Numbered from the stretch's first letter, positions 9,593 to 19,522 are shown. The stretch is DNA of 64,000 nt from Ciceribacter lividus (GCF_003337715.1 NZ_QPIX01000004.1:186001-250000), one strand, 5' to 3'. Made by a program: numbers and translations. The notes: generated by a model not told the origin, from the sequence alone.

Positions 9593-10840
9593 ATGTCTGC
9601 ACATCTGTCCGGCGACCGTTTCGCAGCCTTCAGGCATGCCTCCTACCTCCGCTTCTTCCTCTCGCGGTTCCTCGCGGCCTTCGCCACGCAGATCCTCAGC
9701 GTCTCCGTCGGCTGGCAGATGTATGACGAGACGAAAAGCGCCTTCTATCTCGGGCTGATCGGCCTCTTTCAGTTTCTGCCGGCGTTGCTCCTCATCCTGG
9801 TGACCGGTTCGGTTGCGGACCGCTACAACCGGCGAGCGATCGTCGCGACCTGCATGATCGTCAGCGCTCTTTGCGGCGCATCCTTTCTCGCGCTCACGCT
9901 CGCCGACGCGTTTTCACCGGTTCTCGTGTTTTCGATCCTCGTCGTCTTCGGGATCGAGCGCGCGTTCAATGCGCCGGCGACCCAATCGCTTGCTCCCAAT
10001 CTCGTCCCGGAGGAAGATTTGCCGAACGCCGTGGCGTGGAACTCCACCTCCTGGCAAACCGCTTCGATCCTGGGTCCGGTCGCAGGCGGCTTGCTTTACG
10101 GTGTGAGTCCCGTCGTTGCCTATTCGGTTGCTCTGGCTTTCTTTTCTGTCGCGGCGCTTCTGGTCTTCCTGGTAGAACGGCCGGCGCAGAGAATCTCCAA
10201 CAAGGCGGTGACTTGGGCGACGGTACTCGCGGGATTCCGTTTCATCTGGAGCGAGAAGGTCGTTCTCGGCGCGATATCCCTCGATCTCTTCGCGGTACTG
10301 CTCGGAGGGGCCGTCGCCCTCATGCCGATCTTCGCGCGCGACATCCTCGTGCTCAGTCCCTGGGGGCTTGGGCTGTTGCGCGCGGCTCCCGGTATCGGCG
10401 CCATTCTCGTCGCGATCGTTCTCGCCGGCTTCCCGGTTCGCCACAATGCCGGCCTGTTCATGTTCGCCGGCGTCGCATTGTTCGGTGCTGGCACGATCAT
10501 CTTCGGCGTCTCGGAGACAGCCTGGATCTCCATTGTGGCGCTCATGCTGATGGGGGCGGCCGATATGGCGTCGGTTTACGTTCGTGAGACACTTATCGCC
10601 CTTTGGACGCCGGATGACGTGCGTGGCCGGGTTAATGCGGTCAACATGGTCTTCGTCGGCGCCTCCAACGAGCTCGGCGAGTTTCGCGCCGGCACGATGG
10701 CCTCGCTGGTCGGAGCGGTACCCGCGGTCGTGATCGGAGGCGCTGGAACGCTTGCGGTCGCCATCCTGTGGGCCGCCGGCTTTCCGCAACTGCGGCGCAT
10801 CGATAGCCTCGACGCGCCCATGCGTCAGGACACGCAGTGA
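9593..10840 (+). CDS. MFS exporter, EntS/DHA3-like
   Basis: This 415-residue inner-membrane protein has about 12 hydrophobic segments. The N-terminal YLRFFLSRFLAAFATQILSVSVGWQMYD and the helix 2/3 loop GSVADRYNRR place it in the MFS_3 (EntS-like) exporter group. The ATG at 9593 is used; an in-frame upstream extension to 9503 lacks a hydrophobic or conserved leader. It is divergent from yggT. Its last 16 nt overlap the 3' end of the convergent amidotransferase gene. The substrate is unknown; siderophore or drug export is typical of relatives. Confidence 0.85.
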   Translation: MSAHLSGDRFAAFRHASYLRFFLSRFLAAFATQILSVSVGWQMYDETKSAFYLGLIGLFQFLPALLLILVTGSVADRYNRRAIVATCMIVSALCGASFLALTLADAFSPVLVFSILVVFGIERAFNAPATQSLAPNLVPEEDLPNAVAWNSTSWQTASILGPVAGGLLYGVSPVVAYSVALAFFSVAALLVFLVERPAQRISNKAVTWATVLAGFRFIWSEKVVLGAISLDLFAVLLGGAVALMPIFARDILVLSPWGLGLLRAAPGIGAILVAIVLAGFPVRHNAGLFMFAGVALFGAGTIIFGVSETAWISIVALMLMGAADMASVYVRETLIALWTPDDVRGRVNAVNMVFVGASNELGEFRAGTMASLVGAVPAVVIGGAGTLAVAILWAAGFPQLRRIDSLDAPMRQDTQ

Positions 10841-11562
10841 GCCTTTGGTTCGAAGACGAGATCGAGGAACTCCGAAAGCCAGGCCCTGAGGGGCGCATCG
10901 AAGATCATCCGGCCTTCGAGGTGGTCTCGGCCCGGCTGCGCGTTCGGCATGATGAAGCGATGGGCTCCGTGGACGACCCAACGCTGCATCATGGCACGGG
11001 TGAGTTCGGCGTGAAACTGCAGGCCCCAGGCGTTTTCGCCGTAACGGATCGCCTGATGGCGGTAGACGTCGCCCTCGGCGAGCAGTTCGCATCCGTGCGG
11101 CAGGTCGAAGCCCTCCCGATGGAAGTGATAGACCATTTGCGGCCAACGCATGAGCAGACGGCCATGCTCGGTCGGACGGATCGGATACCAACCGATCTCG
11201 ACCAGACTGTTCCGGTCGGAGGAGACCTTTCCGCCCAGATTGCGGACCATTATCTGTGCACCGAGACAGATGCCCAGAAACGGCTTCTTCTCCTTGAGCG
11301 GAATGCTGATCCACTCGATTTCGTCGTGGATGAACTGATCGGGGTCGTTCGCGCTCATCGGACCACCGAAGATGACCGCGCCGGAGTGTCCGGCCAGCGT
11401 CTCGGGAAGCGCGTCGCCGAGAGGCGGCCTGCGAATGTCGAGTGGGTAGCCTTTCTCCAGCAGCATCTGGCCGACCCTTCCGGGGCTCGACCGCTCCTGA
11501 TGAAGGACGAGCAGGACCGGCGCCTTCTGCCGCGATCTCAGAGGCTCATGACGATGAAGCAT
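10825..11562 (-). CDS. Class I glutamine amidotransferase (GATase1-like)
   Basis: This 245-residue protein is a stand-alone GATase domain like that of GMP synthase. The nucleophile elbow GICLGAQ carries the catalytic cysteine. The GGPMSAND oxyanion region and the GLQFHAE histidine-glutamate pair complete the triad. Relatives hydrolyse glutamine or gamma-glutamyl compounds; the substrate here is not evident. An AAGGGG box precedes the ATG at 11562. The start overlaps the end of the terB-like gene by 17 nt, so the two are probably translationally coupled at the tail of the hem cluster. Confidence 0.85.
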   Translation of the reverse strand: MLHRHEPLRSRQKAPVLLVLHQERSSPGRVGQMLLEKGYPLDIRRPPLGDALPETLAGHSGAVIFGGPMSANDPDQFIHDEIEWISIPLKEKKPFLGICLGAQIMVRNLGGKVSSDRNSLVEIGWYPIRPTEHGRLLMRWPQMVYHFHREGFDLPHGCELLAEGDVYRHQAIRYGENAWGLQFHAELTRAMMQRWVVHGAHRFIMPNAQPGRDHLEGRMIFDAPLRAWLSEFLDLVFEPKAHCVS

Positions 11563-12028
11563 CCTTGGCCCCTTGAACCGAGCGCATGACCGCTTCGCGG
11601 CGCTGGCTCACGCGGTCGCGATCGGAGACGCCGAGCAGGTCGGCGATCCGCCACACCACGTGATCCTCCATCTCGCTTCGGCTGCCGTCGGCGTAGACGA
11701 TGTCCCAGAGGATACCGAGAAGCTGAAGCCGCTGTTCTTCGTCCAGATGGCGCTTGATGTCGGACGTGAAGCGATAATAGTCGACGGCTTCGCTCTCGGC
11801 CCTCTGGCCCGCCTTCAGCAGTGCCTGGAGCTCCTCGTTGTTCAGCCGGTATTCCTCCTTCAGCAATTGTTCGAGCTTCTCGCGCTCTTTGTCGTGGACA
11901 ACGCCGTCCGCTTCCATCACCTGAAAACAGAGGGCTGCAACTGCGACCCGTGGGTCGTCGGGAGATATGGTGTCGTTTCCGCGAGCCTGTGTCAGGTTCT
12001 GGAAAAAGGCCTGGAGGCGTTCGAGCAT
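11546..12028 (-). CDS. TerB-like (tellurite resistance) domain protein
   Basis: This 160-residue helical protein belongs to the TerB/DjlA-like family. The N-terminus is MLERLQAFFQNLTQARG. Two acidic metal-binding-type repeats follow: FQVMEADGVVHDKEREKLEQLL and LWDIVYADGSRSEMEDHVVWRIADLLGV. The ATG at 12028 is preceded by GGAAGAGAG, and upstream sequence in the same frame lies inside hemY in a different frame. It starts within the last codons of hemY (overlap 12039 onward is absent; the gap is 10 nt). In rhizobia TerB-like genes commonly follow hemY. No direct role in tellurite resistance should be assumed. Confidence 0.85.
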   Translation of the reverse strand: MLERLQAFFQNLTQARGNDTISPDDPRVAVAALCFQVMEADGVVHDKEREKLEQLLKEEYRLNNEELQALLKAGQRAESEAVDYYRFTSDIKRHLDEEQRLQLLGILWDIVYADGSRSEMEDHVVWRIADLLGVSDRDRVSQRREAVMRSVQGAKDASSS

Positions 12029-12038
12029 CTCTCTTCCT

Positions 12039-13613
12039 TCAGAAAAGGCGTAGACGGTTCTTGTCGTCGGCCGGCCGCCGGCCTTCGCGCACGCCCGGAT
12101 CGTCTGGCGGATGGCCGAAGAAGGGGGTGGCCGTTTCGGCTTGCTCCTGCTTGCGGACCGGCTCCGCGGGCGTTTTGGGTGATGCCGAAATGTCTGCCTT
12201 CTCGGCCTTTTCGACTGTCGCGCGTTGCTCTGCCTCCGTTGACGACTGAGCGTTCTTGACTGGCGGAAGCGCATTGATCGCGGCGTCCCCTCGGGAGACG
12301 ACGCCCTCCTCGACCGGACCTTCCAATTGGTCGAAGGGAACCTTCCACTCGAAGGCATCGAGGCGACCCGTCACGGGCGACAGGGGCAGCCATTTCTCCG
12401 AAATGTGACCGTCGGCGATCCAGACGGGATCACGCGGGGCGCGCAGCGCCTGGGCCATCCAGTAGCGCACACGCCCCTGGTCGCCGGTTTCCGCTTCTTC
12501 GATATCGGCCAGCAAGAGATAGACCCGCTCGCGGGCGTCCATGCGTGCCGCCTCTTCCGCCTTGGCACGGGCCTTGGCAAAATCCTGGGCGTCGAGCGCC
12601 GCTTCTGCGACGATCAGGAGCCCTTCGACGTTGTTGGGCCGCAACGAATCCAGCCTCTCGGCACGCTTCAGCCGATCGACAGCGCTGTCTCCACCCCGGG
12701 CACGGACGTAAGTCCTGGCGATGTCCGGATGCGGAGCGACCTTCCACGTCTGCTCGAGGATCGACGACGCCTTCCGCACATTGTCTTCGCGCAAATAGGC
12801 CTTGGCCGCGACGACAGCCGCCGGAACGAGATCTTTCGCGAGTTTCAGGGCATGCACGGCGCTGTCGCGGGCGCCGGCAGGATCACCTTCGAGCTGTTCC
12901 TCGGCCCTGGCCGTCAGCAGGACCGCCTTCAGGCGGTCAGCCTCCGGCCGACTGAGAACATGGGCCACGCGCTGCTGGTCGAGCAGGCGGATCGCGTCCT
13001 CCCACTGGCCGGACTGGCAACGGTATTCGAGCGTCGCCTTGGCGGCCCAGGGGAGATAAGGCGCCTGTTCGGCGGCAGTTTCCGCATACTGGCGCGCCGC
13101 CTCGTGAGCCCCGAGCCGGCTTGCCTCCCGATAGAGGCCGTGCAGGCCGAGCTCTCTGGTTTCGGGATCCTCCGACATCTGCTGGTAAAGACGGCGTGCT
13201 TCGTCATGCCTGCCTTCGATCACAGCCGCTTGCGCCTCGAGCACGAGGATCAGCGGCTCCTGTTCCGCCAGCAAGAGGCCGCGTGCTCGCGCGCTCATCT
13301 TGTGGGCGAGCAATGCATTTCCAGCGCCCGCGGCGATCAGGCCGGTCGAGAGTGCCTGATAACCGCGATCCCGCTTGCGTGCGCGGAAGAATCGGCGTGC
13401 GGAGTGCGGCGATGTCCACAGCAGGCGGACGAGCCACCAGATCAGCATAACCGCAGCGATGACCGCGAGGGCAACCGTCGCGGCGACGGTGAGACTCATC
13501 TCGATCAACTGACCCTGCCAGAGAATCGAGAGGGAGCCCGGTCGGTCGGCGAGCCAGGCAAAGCCGAATCCGAGGATGAGAACAGCGAGAACGAAGAACA
13601 GTGTCCGGATCAT
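12039..13613 (-). CDS. hemY: HemY-like TPR membrane protein of the heme gene cluster
   Basis: This 524-residue protein has two N-terminal transmembrane helices (IRTLFFVLAVLILGFGFAWL, and the segment around VAATVALAVIAAVMLIWWLV). They are followed by a long array of tetratricopeptide-like helices (for example GLHGLYREASRLGAHEAARQYAETA) and a low-complexity tail rich in Pro, Ala and Glu. This is the proteobacterial HemY that travels with hemC-hemD and not the Bacillus protoporphyrinogen oxidase of the same name. The ATG at 13613 has GAGGAG 7 nt upstream. It lies 10 nt after the mitofilin-like gene. Confidence 0.9.
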   Translation of the reverse strand: MIRTLFFVLAVLILGFGFAWLADRPGSLSILWQGQLIEMSLTVAATVALAVIAAVMLIWWLVRLLWTSPHSARRFFRARKRDRGYQALSTGLIAAGAGNALLAHKMSARARGLLLAEQEPLILVLEAQAAVIEGRHDEARRLYQQMSEDPETRELGLHGLYREASRLGAHEAARQYAETAAEQAPYLPWAAKATLEYRCQSGQWEDAIRLLDQQRVAHVLSRPEADRLKAVLLTARAEEQLEGDPAGARDSAVHALKLAKDLVPAAVVAAKAYLREDNVRKASSILEQTWKVAPHPDIARTYVRARGGDSAVDRLKRAERLDSLRPNNVEGLLIVAEAALDAQDFAKARAKAEEAARMDARERVYLLLADIEEAETGDQGRVRYWMAQALRAPRDPVWIADGHISEKWLPLSPVTGRLDAFEWKVPFDQLEGPVEEGVVSRGDAAINALPPVKNAQSSTEAEQRATVEKAEKADISASPKTPAEPVRKQEQAETATPFFGHPPDDPGVREGRRPADDKNRLRLF

Positions 13614-13623
13614 TGCTTGCTCC

Positions 13624-14859
13624 TCAACCCCGGTTGCCGCCGACCGCACTGGTCATGGCGGTGCCGACCAGCTTCTCGACCTCGATCCGGGATTTCAGGG
13701 CCTTTGCAAAGTCGGCCGATGCGGCCTTGCCGGTCTCCGGCAGGGTCTCCCACTCGAGTGATGCACCCTGAAGGTCGCCGTTTCGCAGCTTGTCCTCCAT
13801 TCGTGCGACGATCGCCTCCGGCGTGTCGCCTTCGACATTGCCGACCGGTCGCACCTTGACGACCGAAAGCGCACTCGAGAGCAGCCGTTCGGCAAGCCCC
13901 TGGTTCGGATCCGGCTGGTGAACCGCTGCGAGAATGGCGCTTGCGGTATCCTGGAACTGACGCACAAGCTCCGCACGCGAGGGAATTCCGGTGCGCGCAT
14001 AGTCTCTGAGCGCGGTGATGGCGGGGTCTTCGGGTGTGATGCCGGCGAGGGTGTCGAGTTCGGTCAGGAAGGTGCCGCCGCGATCAACAGCGGCCTTCAA
14101 TCCGGCCACCGCGATCGCGCGGGCAACCTCGACGTCGTCCCGTGGCTCATCGAGCTTCTTCTCGATGTCGGCTATGCGCCCGTCGAGGCGCGTCTCGAGC
14201 TCCGACAGTCTGGAAGTTGCCGCATCCCCGCTCGTCCGAAGGGTCGCCAGCGTGCTCTGCAAACCTGAAAGCTGCTCGCGCAGCTGGTCGAGCGCCGTGG
14301 TATCGATGGTCGGAAGCGGCTGGTTTGCCGTGCTTTCAAGGGCTGCCAAGCGCTCCTCGATCTGCTTTGTGTCCGCGCCTTGCGAAACAGCGGATCGAAG
14401 GCCGTCGACCTCGTTCCTGAGAGCGGCGAGCTCGGCCGTCTGGTCGGCGGCGAGGCGCTCCGAAGCGGGGGACAGGGCCGGCAGATAGCCGGCGTATTGC
14501 ATGCTGCCGGCGCCGGCGAGAGCGACGAGGCCACCGACGATGCCCGCAGCCGCGACGGCTGCAAATGTCGGCGTTCCCTTGCGTTCACGAGGCGCTTCCG
14601 CCGACCGGTATTCAGGCTCCCTGACCTCTGGTTCGGCAGCCTCCGCGGTAGGCGTTGCCTCGGCCTCTGCGCGAGCCGCTGTCTCCGTTCCGGCATGCGC
14701 CGGCGCTGTTTCGGCTTCCGGGCCTACCTCGCGCTCTTCCGGGCTTTCCGCCGCGGAGGCGGGTGTCTCGGCGGCAGCTGTGGTTTCCTCTGCCTGCAGG
14801 TCGATGGTGACCGGTTCGTTCGAGGACTTGGTGCGACGTGGCGGCTTTCCGGAAACCAT
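13624..14859 (-). CDS. Mitofilin-like (COG4223) membrane protein
   Basis: This 411-residue protein has a disordered Glu/Ala/Pro-rich N-terminal cytosolic region of about 100 residues, then one transmembrane helix (FAAVAAAGIVGGLVALAGAG). A long predicted coiled coil follows (AELAALRNEVDGLRSAV, KQIEERLAALES, and on to about residue 240), then a helical C-terminal domain. This layout and the position between hemD and hemY match the alphaproteobacterial mitofilin/Mic60-like family, which shapes intracytoplasmic membranes in some relatives. The ATG at 14859 has AGAAGAGG just upstream; an in-frame ATG at 14877 is an alternative. Confidence 0.85.
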   Translation of the reverse strand: MVSGKPPRRTKSSNEPVTIDLQAEETTAAAETPASAAESPEEREVGPEAETAPAHAGTETAARAEAEATPTAEAAEPEVREPEYRSAEAPRERKGTPTFAAVAAAGIVGGLVALAGAGSMQYAGYLPALSPASERLAADQTAELAALRNEVDGLRSAVSQGADTKQIEERLAALESTANQPLPTIDTTALDQLREQLSGLQSTLATLRTSGDAATSRLSELETRLDGRIADIEKKLDEPRDDVEVARAIAVAGLKAAVDRGGTFLTELDTLAGITPEDPAITALRDYARTGIPSRAELVRQFQDTASAILAAVHQPDPNQGLAERLLSSALSVVKVRPVGNVEGDTPEAIVARMEDKLRNGDLQGASLEWETLPETGKAASADFAKALKSRIEVEKLVGTAMTSAVGGNRG

Positions 14860-14938
14860 GGGTACCTCTTCTTCCATGCAGTGCTTTGAAGTTAGTCAGT
14901 GACGGCCTCTAAGGAAAGGGCTCATGTCCATTTTGCGC

Positions 14939-15673
14939 CTAAGGAAGGGGTTCCAGCAACGCCAGAAGCGCCGTTTCGTCTGGCGATACCGCCACTGATG
15001 CCTTTTCACGGAACTCGGCGGGAATGGCATGGAGTACATTGCTGCTCAGGCAGCAAAAGCGGATGTCTCGGAGCATCTCGTCAGCGGCGGTGGTTTTTAC
15101 TGCGGCAAAAAACCGCTTCGCGGTCTCCGCGGAATAGAGAAGCACGGCATCGATCCGCTCACCCGCGAGGATGTGCCGGAGTGCCGCAAGTGCGTCATCC
15201 ACGGGCTTCATCTCGTAGCATTCGGCGACGGTGACCTGGATGCCGTCCTCAGCGAGGCGAGCTTCGAAGCCGGGTGCCCGCGGTGTGCCGGCGAGATAGA
15301 GGAGCACGCCGCTTTGCCCAGCTTCCCTGAGGTGAGCGCTGACGCGGGCGGCGAGAGCAGCCCCGTCTCCGCCTGCGGCGGCGACGTTTGTAAAGCCCAA
15401 GCTGCGCGCGGCATCGGCAGAAGCCTCGCCGACGGCGAAAACCGGCTCGGCGAGGAAGGGTACCAGGCGATCTGCGACCTCCGAGAGTGTCCGGATCGCC
15501 TCCGCGCTGGTGATGGCGATTGCTACATGCGGAAGGGCAAGCGCTGAAAGCGCCGCCTCCGGATGGCGGATTGGTGCACTCAGCGGCTGGAGAACGGGCT
15601 CGTGACCAAGCGTCCGCAGTTTCGCGGCCGTCTTTTCTCCCGCCTCCGAGGGCCGGGTCACGAGAACGCGCAT
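14939..15673 (-). CDS. hemD: Uroporphyrinogen-III synthase
   Basis: This 244-residue enzyme cyclises and inverts ring D of hydroxymethylbilane to give uroporphyrinogen III, the branch point to heme, siroheme and cobalamin. The N-terminus MRVLVTRPSEAGEKTA is typical, and the two-lobed architecture is seen in FAVGEASADAARSLGF and AVLLYSAETAKRFF. The ATG at 15673 lies 4 nt after the hemC stop, so translation is coupled. A longer open frame upstream overlaps hemC and is rejected. HemD sequences diverge strongly, so identification rests on both motifs and position. Confidence 0.92.
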   Translation of the reverse strand: MRVLVTRPSEAGEKTAAKLRTLGHEPVLQPLSAPIRHPEAALSALALPHVAIAITSAEAIRTLSEVADRLVPFLAEPVFAVGEASADAARSLGFTNVAAAGGDGAALAARVSAHLREAGQSGVLLYLAGTPRAPGFEARLAEDGIQVTVAECYEMKPVDDALAALRHILAGERIDAVLLYSAETAKRFFAAVKTTAADEMLRDIRFCCLSSNVLHAIPAEFREKASVAVSPDETALLALLEPLP

Positions 15674-15677
15674 CGCG

Positions 15678-16607
15678 TCAGGTCCAGTCGGCGAAAAAGC
15701 CGCTGCCCGCTCTGCTCCGGATCGTCTCCCCGGCGGTCCGTCCGATTGCAGCGGCTTCACTCGCCTTGCCTTCGGCGCGGATTTCATGGAAGCGCGAGCC
15801 GTCCGGTGTGAGAATCATGCCATGGAATGAGATGTGCCCGCCTTCGACCTTCGCCAGTCCCGCTATGGGTGTCCGGCAGGAGCCGTCGAGGGTTGCAAGG
15901 AAACCGCGCTCACAGCTGACGGCCGTCCATGTGACCGGATCGTTGATGGCGGAGACCAGGTCGTCTGTTCGCTTGTCGCCAAGCCGGCTTTCGATGCAGA
16001 TCGCGCCTTGTGCGGGAGCAGGCGGGAAGCTCTCCGGGTCGAGGACTTCGGTTGCGACATCGGCCTTGCCGAGCCGGTTCAACCCGGCCATGGCAAGCAG
16101 TGTCGCGTCCGCTTCGCCCTCGGCGAGCTTGCGCAGACGCGTGTCGACCTGGCCACGAAAAATGGTGACGTTGAGGTCGGGGCGCAGGCGGCGAATGAGC
16201 GCCTGACGGCGGAGCGAGGCCGAGCCGACCACCGCGCCGGATGGAAGATCCATGAGCGTCGGAGCCGCCTTGCCGACGAAGGCGTCGCGCACGTCCTCGC
16301 GCGGCAGGAAGGCTGAGATATAGAGACCCTGCGGCAGCAGGGTCGGCATGTCCTTCGACGAATGCACGGCGAGATCAAGCCGACCGTCGGCTAGCTGTTC
16401 TTCAAGTTCTGCGGTGAAGAGACCCTTGCCGCCGATGGCTGCCAGCGCGCGGTCCTGAACCCTGTCGCCCTGTGTCGAGAGGATGACGATCTCGAACATC
16501 TCCTCCGGCAGGCCATGCGCTTCCATCAACCGTTTGCGGGTTTCATGAGCCTGTGCGAGCGCAAGCGGACTGCCCCGGGTTCCGATTCGGAAAGGTTTTG
16601 TTTGCAT
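15678..16607 (-). CDS. hemC: Porphobilinogen deaminase (hydroxymethylbilane synthase)
   Basis: This 309-residue cytosolic enzyme joins four porphobilinogens into hydroxymethylbilane. Cys244, in [10 protein letters not shown], is the attachment site of the dipyrromethane cofactor. The substrate-binding segments [21 protein letters not shown] and GSASLRRQA are intact. It is the first gene of the minus-strand run hemC-hemD-mitofilin-like-hemY-terB-like-amidotransferase. It is divergent from tsaD across 72 bp that must hold both promoters. Confidence 0.96.
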   Translation of the reverse strand: MQTKPFRIGTRGSPLALAQAHETRKRLMEAHGLPEEMFEIVILSTQGDRVQDRALAAIGGKGLFTAELEEQLADGRLDLAVHSSKDMPTLLPQGLYISAFLPREDVRDAFVGKAAPTLMDLPSGAVVGSASLRRQALIRRLRPDLNVTIFRGQVDTRLRKLAEGEADATLLAMAGLNRLGKADVATEVLDPESFPPAPAQGAICIESRLGDKRTDDLVSAINDPVTWTAVSCERGFLATLDGSCRTPIAGLAKVEGGHISFHGMILTPDGSRFHEIRAEGKASEAAAIGRTAGETIRSRAGSGFFADWT

Positions 16608-16679
16608 CCGATTACATCCGTTGTTACCGACGTTTCTCGTAAACGGGTTTCCCGGTCACCGCAATCAACGATCAGTTCC

Positions 16680-17777
16680 ATGGGTTCCTTTCTTCGCATC
16701 CTCGGCATCGAGACCAGCTGTGACGAGACGGCGGCGTCCATCGTCCTGCGCCACGGCGACGGGCGCGGGGAGATTGCCGCCGACGTGGTGCTGAGCCAGC
16801 TCGACGAACACAGCGCCTATGGCGGTGTCGTGCCGGAGATCGCTGCCCGTGCGCATGTCGAAGCGCTCGATACGTTGATTGAAGAGGCTCTGGCGCGCAC
16901 CGGCACCTCTCTCGGCGATATTGACGCCGTGGCGGCGACCGCCGGCCCCGGCCTCATCGGCGGCCTGATCGTCGGTCTGATGACCGGCAAGGCGATTGCA
17001 AGGGCGCTCTCGAAGCCGCTCTATGCCATCAACCATCTCGAAGGCCATGCGCTGACCGCGAGGCTGACCGACGGGCTTTCCTTTCCCTATCTGATGCTGC
17101 TGGTATCGGGAGGGCATACCCAGCTCGTCCTGGTGCGCGGCGTCGGGCAGTATGAACGGTGGGGTACCACGATCGACGATGCATTGGGCGAAGCCTTCGA
17201 CAAGACGGCGAAGCTGCTTGGCCTTCCCTATCCCGGTGGGCCAGCCGTCGAACGGGCCGCGGTGGACGGCGACCCGCGACGGTTCGATTTTCCCCGACCG
17301 CTGGTCGGGGAAGCACGGCTGGATTTCTCCTTCTCCGGGCTGAAGACGGCAGTTCGACAGGCTGCGGAGACAATCGCGCCGGTCACCGAGCAAGATATCT
17401 CGGATATCTGTGCCTCGTTCCAGCGGGCCATTTCGCGCACGCTCGACGACCGCATCGGCCGCGGGCTCGCACGCTTTTCCGCCGAGTTTCCGAACCTTGA
17501 CCACCCTCCTGCCTTGGTTGTCGCAGGCGGTGTCGCAGCAAACCAGGAACTGCGCCGAACTTTGCAGACCCTTTGCGAGCGGCACGGCTTTCGCTTCGTG
17601 GCGCCGCCGCTTCGGCTTTGCACCGACAATGCCGCCATGATCGCCTGGGCCGGGCTCGAACGGATGGCGGCAGGCTTTGCCGCCGACTCCCTCGACGTGC
17701 AGCCGCGGTCGCGCTGGCCACTCGACAGCAGCGCAGAGGTGCGGATAGGTCACGGAAAGCGCGGGGCAAAGGCATGA
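16680..17777 (+). CDS. tsaD: tRNA N6-adenosine threonylcarbamoyltransferase TsaD
   Basis: This 365-residue protein transfers the threonylcarbamoyl group to A37 of ANN-decoding tRNAs, working with TsaB, TsaE and TsaC. The ASKHA-fold signatures are intact: [12 protein letters not shown], the metal-binding INHLEGHAL histidines and the SGGHTQLV phosphate loop. [16 protein letters not shown] at 16680 is the family start, so the open upstream frame is not used. Its stop overlaps the gpsA start by 4 nt (ATGA). Expected to be essential. Confidence 0.96.
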   Translation: MGSFLRILGIETSCDETAASIVLRHGDGRGEIAADVVLSQLDEHSAYGGVVPEIAARAHVEALDTLIEEALARTGTSLGDIDAVAATAGPGLIGGLIVGLMTGKAIARALSKPLYAINHLEGHALTARLTDGLSFPYLMLLVSGGHTQLVLVRGVGQYERWGTTIDDALGEAFDKTAKLLGLPYPGGPAVERAAVDGDPRRFDFPRPLVGEARLDFSFSGLKTAVRQAAETIAPVTEQDISDICASFQRAISRTLDDRIGRGLARFSAEFPNLDHPPALVVAGGVAANQELRRTLQTLCERHGFRFVAPPLRLCTDNAAMIAWAGLERMAAGFAADSLDVQPRSRWPLDSSAEVRIGHGKRGAKA

Positions 17778-18763
17778 GCGAGAGGCACCGGATCGCCGTC
17801 GTCGGGGCGGGAGCGTTCGGAACTGCACTCGCTGCCGTCATCGCGCTCGAAGGAAAATCCGAGGTCACGCTGCTCGGACGCGATCCGTCGCTGATGGCGG
17901 ACCTGCGTACCGACGGGATGCACACCGCAGCGCTCCCGGGTATCCATCTCCCGGATGCACTCCGATACTCGGCAGAACCGGAGATTCTCGCCGGCGCTGA
18001 AACCGTGCTCTTCGCGATGCCGTCGCAGGCACAGGCCGACGCCGCGGCGCAATTCGGCCCGTATCTCGCCACCGGCTCGACCGTCGTCACCTGTGCCAAG
18101 GGTATTGACCGCGGCACGTCACGCCTGCTCACGGACGTCCTCGAAAGTCAGTTGCCGCATCATCCGGTCGCGGTGCTCTCGGGGCCCGGTTTTGCGACGG
18201 ACATCGCCCGCGGGCTGCCGACGGCAATGGCGATCGCCGCTGCTGAACTTTCTGATGCGGAGCGTCTGGCGCATGCCATCTCGGGACGTACCTTCCGGCT
18301 CTATGCTTCCACCGACCGCACGGGTGTTCAGCTCGGCGGAGCGCTCAAGAACGTGCTGGCTATTGCATGTGGCATCGTCGAAGGCATGGGGCTCGGTGAT
18401 TCCGCGCGTGCGGCACTGATTGCACGCGGGCTGGCCGAGATGTCGCGGCTGGTCGAAGCGCTCGGCGGGCGCGGCAGCACCGTCCAAGGTCTCTCGGGCT
18501 TGGGCGATCTCGTGCTGACTGCCACCAGCCATCAGTCGCGAAACCTGCGTTTCGGCATTTCCCTGGGCAAGGGAGAGCCCGCGAATTTCGGGCGTGGCGA
18601 CCTCGTCGAGGGCGCGTTTGCGGCGGCTGTGGCAGCCCGGCTTGCCGAGGGGCACGGCGTCAGCATGCCGATCACGGAAGCAGTTGCCGAAATCATTGAT
18701 GGCAAGCTCGACATTCCGACCGCGATCGAGCAGTTGATGACGCGTCCGATCACCACCGAATAG
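17774..18763 (+). CDS. gpsA: NAD(P)-dependent glycerol-3-phosphate dehydrogenase
   Basis: This 329-residue enzyme reduces dihydroxyacetone phosphate to sn-glycerol 3-phosphate for phospholipid synthesis. The Rossmann loop [12 protein letters not shown] is at the N-terminus. The substrate-site segments [17 protein letters not shown] and [14 protein letters not shown], with the catalytic lysine, are present. The ATG overlaps the tsaD stop (ATGA), which argues for one transcript. The pairing tsaD-gpsA is standard in Rhizobiales. Confidence 0.96.
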   Translation: MSERHRIAVVGAGAFGTALAAVIALEGKSEVTLLGRDPSLMADLRTDGMHTAALPGIHLPDALRYSAEPEILAGAETVLFAMPSQAQADAAAQFGPYLATGSTVVTCAKGIDRGTSRLLTDVLESQLPHHPVAVLSGPGFATDIARGLPTAMAIAAAELSDAERLAHAISGRTFRLYASTDRTGVQLGGALKNVLAIACGIVEGMGLGDSARAALIARGLAEMSRLVEALGGRGSTVQGLSGLGDLVLTATSHQSRNLRFGISLGKGEPANFGRGDLVEGAFAAAVAARLAEGHGVSMPITEAVAEIIDGKLDIPTAIEQLMTRPITTE

Positions 18764-18790
18764 ATCACGTCTCTTTTGAAGGAGTAGCCG

Positions 18791-19084
18791 ATGCTTTTTG
18801 CCGTCCTTTGCCGCGACAAGGCCGACCACCTCAATGTCCGCATGGAAACGCGCCCCGCGCATCTCGAATGGCTGAACGGCCTGAATGCCGATGGAGTTCT
18901 GAAAATTGCCGGGCCGTTCCTCGATGACAATGGCAAGCCGTGCGGTTCCATGCTGCTGATCGCGGCGGACGATATGGCGAGTGCGAAAGCGATTGCCGCG
19001 CAAGACCCCTATGCTGCGGCCGGTCTCTTCGAAACCGTGGAGATCAAGGCCTACAACTGGGTCTTCAACAATCCGGAGGCATGA
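18791..19084 (+). CDS. YciI-family protein
   Basis: This 97-residue dimeric alpha/beta-barrel (YCII-related) protein starts MLFAVLCRDKADHLNVR and contains the conserved RPAHLEWL histidine-bearing segment and the DPYAAAGLFE motif near the C-terminus. The YciI family is related to muconolactone isomerase folds but has no settled reaction. AAGGAG lies 8 nt before the ATG. It is tightly placed between gpsA (27 nt) and the EVE gene (6 nt). Confidence 0.88.
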   Translation: MLFAVLCRDKADHLNVRMETRPAHLEWLNGLNADGVLKIAGPFLDDNGKPCGSMLLIAADDMASAKAIAAQDPYAAAGLFETVEIKAYNWVFNNPEA

Positions 19085-19090
19085 CAGCGG

Positions 19091-19522
19091 ATGGCTTACT
19101 GGCTCTTCAAGTCCGAGCCCTTCAAGTGGTCGTGGGAAATGCAGAAGGCCAAGGGTGACGTCGGCGAAGAATGGACCGGTGTGCGCAACTATCTGGCACG
19201 CAACAGCATGCGTGCGATGAAGATCGGCGACAAAGGGTTCTTCTACCACTCGAACGAGGGGCTCGAGGTCGTCGGCATCGTCGAGGTTTGCGCGTTGTCG
19301 CACCCCGATTCGACAGCCGAAGGCGATCTTCGCTGGGATTGCGTCGACATCCGTGCCGTCACCGACATGCCCAAGCCGGTTTCGCTGAAGGACATCAAGG
19401 CGAATGAAAAGCTCTCGAAGATGTCGCTGGTGACATCGATGCGTCTTTCCGTCCAGCCCGTAACCGAGGAGGAATACCTCGAAGTCTGCCGGATGGGCGA
19501 ACTCGACAACCCGCCGCGTTGA
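19091..19522 (+). CDS. EVE-domain protein
   Basis: This 143-residue protein is a single EVE domain (PUA-like fold). The start MAYWLFKSEPFKWSW, the GVRNYLARNSMRAMKIGDKGFFYHSN core and the VSLKDIKAN segment match the bacterial thymocyte-nuclear-protein-1-like branch. EVE domains bind modified bases in DNA or RNA. In some genomes they accompany modification-dependent restriction, but here the context is housekeeping. It follows the yciI-like gene by 6 nt and overlaps the next start. Confidence 0.9.
   Translation: MAYWLFKSEPFKWSWEMQKAKGDVGEEWTGVRNYLARNSMRAMKIGDKGFFYHSNEGLEVVGIVEVCALSHPDSTAEGDLRWDCVDIRAVTDMPKPVSLKDIKANEKLSKMSLVTSMRLSVQPVTEEEYLEVCRMGELDNPPR

Noticed and set aside
11546..12028. TerB-like gene as evidence of a tellurite-resistance operon
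   Set aside because: No terA, terC, terD or terE homologues occur; it is a standard tail gene of the hem cluster in rhizobia.
12327..13859. 510-codon plus-strand frame across hemY
   Set aside because: The real gene is hemY on the minus strand with TPR and membrane segments; the plus frame crosses the hemY/mitofilin-like junction without conserved features.
19091..19522. EVE-domain gene as part of a defence or restriction system
   Set aside because: Neighbours are tsaD, gpsA, yciI-like and a methyltransferase of protein-lysine type; no nuclease or DNA methylase is present.
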